Shown here: piece after piece, positions 4,901-7,354 of the stretch
How positions within the stretch are numbered: the stretch's first letter is position 1
Layout: every line of letters starts with the position of its first letter
DNA from: an uncultured Litoreibacter sp.
GTDB lineage: Bacteria > Pseudomonadota > Alphaproteobacteria > Rhodobacterales > Rhodobacteraceae
Assembly (NCBI GenBank): GCA_937928335.1
Contig: CALFWN010000275.1
Location: forward strand, 1-7,354
Direction: 5' to 3'
DNA length: 7,354 nt
Translations under genes and position numbers: made by a program
The notes under the pieces: generated by a model
What the model saw: only the letters and a program-made list of their open reading frames with translations
Told to the model about the DNA's origin: nothing
Databases searched by the model: none

Positions 4901-7354
4901 CGAGATGGACTACATCATCGCGCCCGAGCGTGGCCGCGAAAGCTATGACGCGCTGATCTCGGATCTCAACACCCGCGACCTGATCCCGACCCGTATTCTG
5001 CATGGCTGGATGATCACCCGCGATGAAAGCTTCCGCCCCGGATCAAGCTTCTTCCACCGGGTACAGGAACAGGGATTTTACAGCCTGTTCTTCCTGGCGC
5101 AGGCCATTGGCGGGGAAGACCTGCCCGGCAATATTCATATCGTGACACTGACATCCGGAGCCGCACAACACAAAGACGAAGCACTGCCACATCCCGAGAA
5201 AGCCACCATCGCCGGGCCTGCGCGGGTTATCCCACGCGAGTTCCCGCGTCTCAGCGTATCGGTGCTGGATGTGCAGCTTTCCGAGCCTGCCGGCAGCAGG
5301 CTCCGTCGCGGCGCAGAGAAGGAAGGACAGGCGGCTCTGATCTGCCATATCCTCGAAGATGCGCTGGCCCAGCCTTCGGCCACAAATGCGCTCGTGCGCG
5401 ACGGCAAACGCTTCGAACAAACCTATAAACCAGCCCCGCTGACCGAGATCGAAGACGGCCCCCTGCCCGTTTTGCGCGATGGTGGGGTCTATCTGATCAC
5501 CGGCGGGTTTGGTGGCATTGGCCTGACGCTGGCCGAGGCGCTGATCACACGGGCCGGGGCGAAAGTAGCCCTTTTGGCCCGCAGCGCGCTGCCCGCACGC
5601 GACACATGGGATGATGTGCTGGCCAATACCGCGCCCGCCGCCTCTGTCGTGCGCCGGATCGAGGCTGTGCGCCGTCTTGAGGCATTGGGCGGCGAGGTGC
5701 TGGCTGTGGCGGCGGACGTCTCCAATGTTGAAGATATCCGCGATGCGCGTGCGCTGATTGAAGACAGGTTCGGCCCGGTAAACGGTGTGATCCATGCCGC
5801 AGGCCATATTGATGACGGCCCGATCATGGCCAAGGACGCCACCAGCATTGAAGATGTGTTCGCGCCCAAAATTCACGGCACCCAGGTTCTGGATGAGATC
5901 TTCCCCGATGGTGCGCTGGACTGGATGGTGCTCTTTGCCTCCTCCTCCACTGCGACCGCGCCCATTGGGCAGGTCGATTATGTGGCCGCCAACGAGTATC
6001 TCAACGCCTTCGCCAAATCGCGGGTTGGCGGGAAAACCAGGGTTTTGGCCGTCAACTGGGGCATCTGGGCCGATGTCGGCATGGCCGCGGACGCTATGGA
6101 TGCGCGCACCGGGGTCACGGCACCGCCGCCGGTTGTTGAAACCGATGTTCCGATGCTGGATTACGCCACCTTCGATAACGCCGGAAACAGGCTCTATACT
6201 TCCTCATATAAGGTCTCCGAGCGCTGGTTCCTTGATGATCACCGCACCAAGGCAGGCGACGCATTGGTGCCCGGCACCGGCTATCTTGAGATGGCGGCAG
6301 AGGCCCTGCGCGCCCAGGGCGAGATGTCGGCCTTTGAAATTCGCGACCTCTATTTCCTGCGCCCCCTTGCGGTGGGTGACACGGCCACGCGCGATGTGCG
6401 GGTCAGCCTGCCGCGCAGCGATGAAGGCTATGAGCTGCTGGTTGAAAGCGGCACAGGCGGGATGTTTGAGCAAAACGCCCAGGCCTCCTTGTCACTGCTG
6501 CCAATGGCACAGGCCGGAGCCATCGATATCAGCGCCATCGAGGCGCGCTGTGGTCTGGCCCGTGAGGCTGGCGAGCTGGGCTGGATCGCCGCCCCGCAAG
6601 AGGTACATCTGAAATTCGGACCCCGCTGGCGGGTGCTGCAATCAACCGCTTTGGGTGATGGTGAGGGGCTGGCACGGCTCAGCCTCCCGGCCGTCGCACA
6701 GCGCGATATGGATGCAGGCTACATATTGCATCCCGGGCTCATGGATCTGGCCACGGGCTGGGCCATGAAGCTGATTGCAGGCTATGAGGCCAACCATCTA
6801 TGGGTGCCGGTCTCCTACCGCTCGGTCAAAGTGTTTGGCCCCCTGCCCGCTGACGTGGTCAGCTGGGTTAAAAGCAGCGGCGAAAACCGCACTGAGGCAG
6901 AGATCGCAAGTTTCGACGTCACGCTCGCAGCCCCTGACGGGACAGTCTGTGTCGAGATCAAAGGGTTCTCAATCCGCCGGATGGACGATGTCTCGGGCTT
7001 CGGGGCCACGACGCAGGACACGCCCGCCACCGATACCATCACCATTGAACAAGAAGACATACGCCCCCTCTCCCCCGCCGAAGAGCGGCTGCGCCACAAC
7101 CTGTCGCAAGGTATCCGCTCTGAGGAAGGTGCTGACCTCTTCATGCGGGCGCTCAGTGACGGGTATCGCCAGATCATTCTCTCTTCGCTTGATCTGAACG
7201 CGCTGATTGCACAAGCCGCGCAGACCGATACGGACGAGCAGGAAGACGGCCAGAAATTTCAGCGCCCACAGCTCGATTCAGACTATGTTGCACCTGAAAA
7301 TGCCATTGAAGAGCGTCTTGCCGCCTTCTGGCAGGACCTGCTGGGCGTCGATCA
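1968..7354 (+). CDS. Modular type I polyketide synthase, KS-AT-KR-DH-carrier (3' end outside window)
   Basis: This open frame has 1795 complete codons without a stop and is cut by the window edge. It encodes a multidomain enzyme that extends a thioester-bound acyl chain by one malonyl-type unit and processes the beta-keto group. Domains in order: ketosynthase (about 14-442), acyltransferase (537-840), structural KR half (912-1165), catalytic KR (1172-1375), dehydratase-fold domain (1397-1672), a helical linker (about 1695-1750), and the start of a carrier domain (from about 1773). Catalytic residues of KS, AT and KR are intact. The DH follows the KR, unlike the usual AT-DH-KR order. There is no loading module and only about 13 residues precede the KS, so the chain must come from another protein. 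KS, linker and carrier wording resemble PKS modules found in mixed PKS-NRPS systems. The product is unknown and I do not recognise the specific gene. Module type is certain; the pathway is not. Confidence 0.97.
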   Translation, partial: MSDETTNLGVEETDIAIVGMAAHLPGAHTLEDYWNNLQNGIESIRHYTKEELLAAGEAAHRLNRPDYVRAAAPLDGFENFDAEFFGLSPKEAAIMDPQHRRFLEVSWEALENAGHMPEHAKGPIGVYGGCGMGSYFYFNICSNPDLVDNVGMFLLRHTGNDKDFLTTRLSHILDLKGPSVNLQTACSTSLVATHYAVQALLSDECDTAIAGGVTIELPQDRGYIFKEGEVLSPDGHCHAFDHRAQGTVFGSGAGAIVLRRLSDAIADGDHIWAVIKGSAINNDGASKAGYLAPSVDGQATAIAEAQIMANTPADTIDYIECHGTGTYLGDPIEVAALTQAFNETTQETGFCKLGSVKTNIGHLDTAAGVAGLIKTAMSLHHRKIPASLGYEAPNPAIDFETSPFTVNDTLSDWVPHKGPRRAGVNSLGVGGTNAHVVLQEAPARAASEASEWPFQILTVSGRTKAALDDNAKALAAHLRAHPEQDLADIAWTLQKGRRGFERRRVVVAETHEEAAAQLEANDPRRAFSHSVVGEAPDHVFMFPGGGAQYAGMARDLYETEPVFAEWMDKGLEILAPKLDYDIRALWLPEPDAIEAADEALKKPSMQLPLIMITEYALAQLWMSWGVQPAALVGHSMGENTAACVAGVMSFEDCIGLVHLRGTLFDTVPEGGMLSIALPADQLEPLLGAHLDLGAVNAPNLSVATGPQAALDDLEQRLKAKDIDCQRIAINIAAHSRMLEPILQEFGDYLRAITLNAPQIPFTSNRSGTYITDAEAQDPEYWVSHLRGTVRFADCLSTLSEVEERIFIEVGPGKALSSLAGQHDKLAANQIISSLRHPKDDVADDAYFMAMLGRIWAVGGTFDWDQIWGEARRLRVPLPTYAFQHAPYFIEPGKAVSEDETQWLTRSETPEDWGYRPAWLPRYAACDVDVTGDLSEAEIQTWLIFADDAGLCDGTAARLRAAGHPVVMVRPGDTFARAGEMDYIIAPERGRESYDALISDLNTRDLIPTRILHGWMITRDESFRPGSSFFHRVQEQGFYSLFFLAQAIGGEDLPGNIHIVTLTSGAAQHKDEALPHPEKATIAGPARVIPREFPRLSVSVLDVQLSEPAGSRLRRGAEKEGQAALICHILEDALAQPSATNALVRDGKRFEQTYKPAPLTEIEDGPLPVLRDGGVYLITGGFGGIGLTLAEALITRAGAKVALLARSALPARDTWDDVLANTAPAASVVRRIEAVRRLEALGGEVLAVAADVSNVEDIRDARALIEDRFGPVNGVIHAAGHIDDGPIMAKDATSIEDVFAPKIHGTQVLDEIFPDGALDWMVLFASSSTATAPIGQVDYVAANEYLNAFAKSRVGGKTRVLAVNWGIWADVGMAADAMDARTGVTAPPPVVETDVPMLDYATFDNAGNRLYTSSYKVSERWFLDDHRTKAGDALVPGTGYLEMAAEALRAQGEMSAFEIRDLYFLRPLAVGDTATRDVRVSLPRSDEGYELLVESGTGGMFEQNAQASLSLLPMAQAGAIDISAIEARCGLAREAGELGWIAAPQEVHLKFGPRWRVLQSTALGDGEGLARLSLPAVAQRDMDAGYILHPGLMDLATGWAMKLIAGYEANHLWVPVSYRSVKVFGPLPADVVSWVKSSGENRTEAEIASFDVTLAAPDGTVCVEIKGFSIRRMDDVSGFGATTQDTPATDTITIEQEDIRPLSPAEERLRHNLSQGIRSEEGADLFMRALSDGYRQIILSSLDLNALIAQAAQTDTDEQEDGQKFQRPQLDSDYVAPENAIEERLAAFWQDLLGVD
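2007..3293 (+). other. Ketosynthase (KS) domain of the polyketide synthase
   Basis: Residues 14-442. This domain performs the decarboxylative Claisen condensation. The nucleophile Cys186 lies in TACSTS, and the two catalytic histidines are His322 (ECHGTGT) and His362 (NIGHLDTAAG). The domain opens with DIAIVGMAAHLPGA and closes with GVNSLGVGGTNAHVVL, both classical KS landmarks. Cys rather than Gln at the active site shows a condensing KS, not a KSQ loading domain. The TACSTS wording, instead of the commoner TACSSS, is familiar from KS domains in PKS-NRPS hybrids, which is suggestive only. Confidence 0.96.
3576..4487 (+). other. Acyltransferase (AT) domain of the polyketide synthase
   Basis: Residues about 537-840. 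This domain selects the extender unit and loads it on the carrier. The entry motif is FPGGGAQ (542-548; FPGQGSQ is usual). The nucleophile Ser635 is in GHSMGE, the extender-carboxylate Arg is Arg660 (HLRG), and catalytic His734 ends the specificity motif IAAH (731-734), at the place of HAFH (malonyl) or YASH (methylmalonyl). EVGPGKALSSL (808-818) marks the C-terminal part, and PTYAFQ (878-883) is the usual post-AT linker. The IAAH motif fits neither standard code; malonyl-CoA is the default guess. Confidence 0.93.
4701..5462 (+). other. Structural (non-catalytic) half of the ketoreductase
   Basis: Residues about 912-1165, directly after the post-AT linker. It starts at Trp912 (WGYRPAWLP) and runs through a degenerate Rossmann-like stretch to GPARVIPREFP (1083-1093), the usual landmark just before the catalytic KR. 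It lacks a glycine-rich cofactor motif and a Ser-Tyr-Asn catalytic set, as expected of the stabilising subdomain. No HxxxGxxxxP motif is present between AT and this segment, so there is no DH in the usual position. Confidence 0.75.
5481..6092 (+). other. Ketoreductase (KR) domain of the polyketide synthase
   Basis: Residues about 1172-1375, an NADPH-dependent short-chain dehydrogenase fold that reduces the beta-keto group. The cofactor loop is TGGFGGIG (1178-1185). The catalytic set is Lys1301, Ser1325 (FASSS), Tyr1338 (DYVAAN) and Asn1342, with Ser and Tyr at the standard 13-residue spacing. IDD at 1281-1283 sits at the LDD position that marks B-type ketoreductases, and the A-type Trp is absent, so a D-configured (B-type) hydroxyl is predicted. 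It appears fully active. Confidence 0.94.
6156..6983 (+). other. Dehydratase-fold (DH) domain located after the KR
   Basis: Residues about 1397-1672, a double-hotdog domain. His1425 opens the first active-site motif, but the spacing is His-x4-Gly-x4-Pro (His1425, Gly1430, Pro1435), one residue longer than the usual His-x3-Gly-x4-Pro; PGTGYLEMA follows as in true DH domains. The second motif is HPGLMDLATG with Asp1593 as the putative acid, where the usual DxxxQ/H has Gly at the last position. The domain ends with a typical hotdog strand (VEIKGFSIRRM, to 1672). Dehydration is the likely role. Because of position and motif changes, another DH-fold activity (double-bond shift or ring formation) cannot be excluded. 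Confidence 0.85.
7284..7354 (+). other. Start of a phosphopantetheine carrier domain, cut by window end
   Basis: From residue 1773, YVAPENAIEERLAAFWQDLL matches the first helix that opens carrier domains in PKS-NRPS proteins (a yxaPxnxxE..la..wq.lLgv pattern). The pantetheine-bearing Ser (GGxS) would lie about 30 residues further on and is outside the window, so function cannot be confirmed. The wording is closer to PCP/ACP types of hybrid synthases than to classical actinomycete ACPs. Confidence 0.75.

Noticed and set aside
5043..5876. 277-codon minus-strand frame inside the PKS gene
   Set aside because: It lies opposite the structural and catalytic KR halves, whose motifs are intact in the plus frame. 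Long antisense frames are common in high-GC genes, and no recognisable domain was seen.
5794..6612. 272-codon plus-strand frame overlapping KR and DH
   Set aside because: An out-of-phase shadow, rich in Pro/Arg/Ser. The PKS frame continues uninterrupted with the catalytic Tyr1338 and His1425.
1..7354. tRNA, rRNA, CRISPR array or riboswitch
   Set aside because: No cloverleaf-like segment, regularly spaced repeat-spacer pattern or recognisable aptamer was seen on either strand by eye.

Overview
The window is high-GC with codon use and sequence motifs typical of a proteobacterium. An alphaproteobacterium of the Rhodobacterales/Roseobacter type is the most natural fit, but this is an impression from composition and protein style, not a computed assignment. 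It holds two real genes, divergently arranged around a regulatory gap of about 370 bp.

Layout. Positions 1-182 hold no convincing gene. They contain a 14-bp direct repeat (93-106 and 118-131) that looks like the end of an IS21-type insertion sequence. Positions 183-1598, minus strand, encode a complete bifunctional mannose-1-phosphate guanylyltransferase/mannose-6-phosphate isomerase, which makes GDP-mannose. A good ribosome binding site supports a start at 1598 rather than at the longer 1622 ATG. Positions 1599-1967 are the divergent intergenic region. It has several weak regulatory-looking elements: a lux-box-like partial dyad, an IS-end-like motif that is also half of an imperfect inverted repeat, and two TAGGGA repeats 11 bp apart. 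From 1968 to the right edge runs one very large open frame on the plus strand. It has 1795 complete codons and no stop, and it is cut by the window end.

That large gene is a modular type I polyketide synthase. Its domain order is KS - AT - KR (structural half, then catalytic half) - DH - helical linker - start of a carrier domain. All main catalytic residues of KS, AT and KR are visible. The DH lies after the KR, whereas a standard cis-AT module is KS-AT-DH-KR-ACP, and its active-site motifs are slightly non-canonical. The protein starts directly with an extension-type KS, so it should receive its acyl chain from another protein. The chain would be extended by one unit, reduced to a hydroxyl, possibly dehydrated (or otherwise processed by the DH-fold domain), and held on the carrier domain that begins at the window edge. 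More modules, NRPS domains or a release domain may follow outside the window.

A functional link between GDP-mannose supply and the polyketide synthase (for example a mannosylated product or an extracellular polysaccharide locus) is possible but rests only on adjacency. The most interesting points are the KR-DH order, the altered DH motifs, and the unexplained elements in the divergent promoter region.
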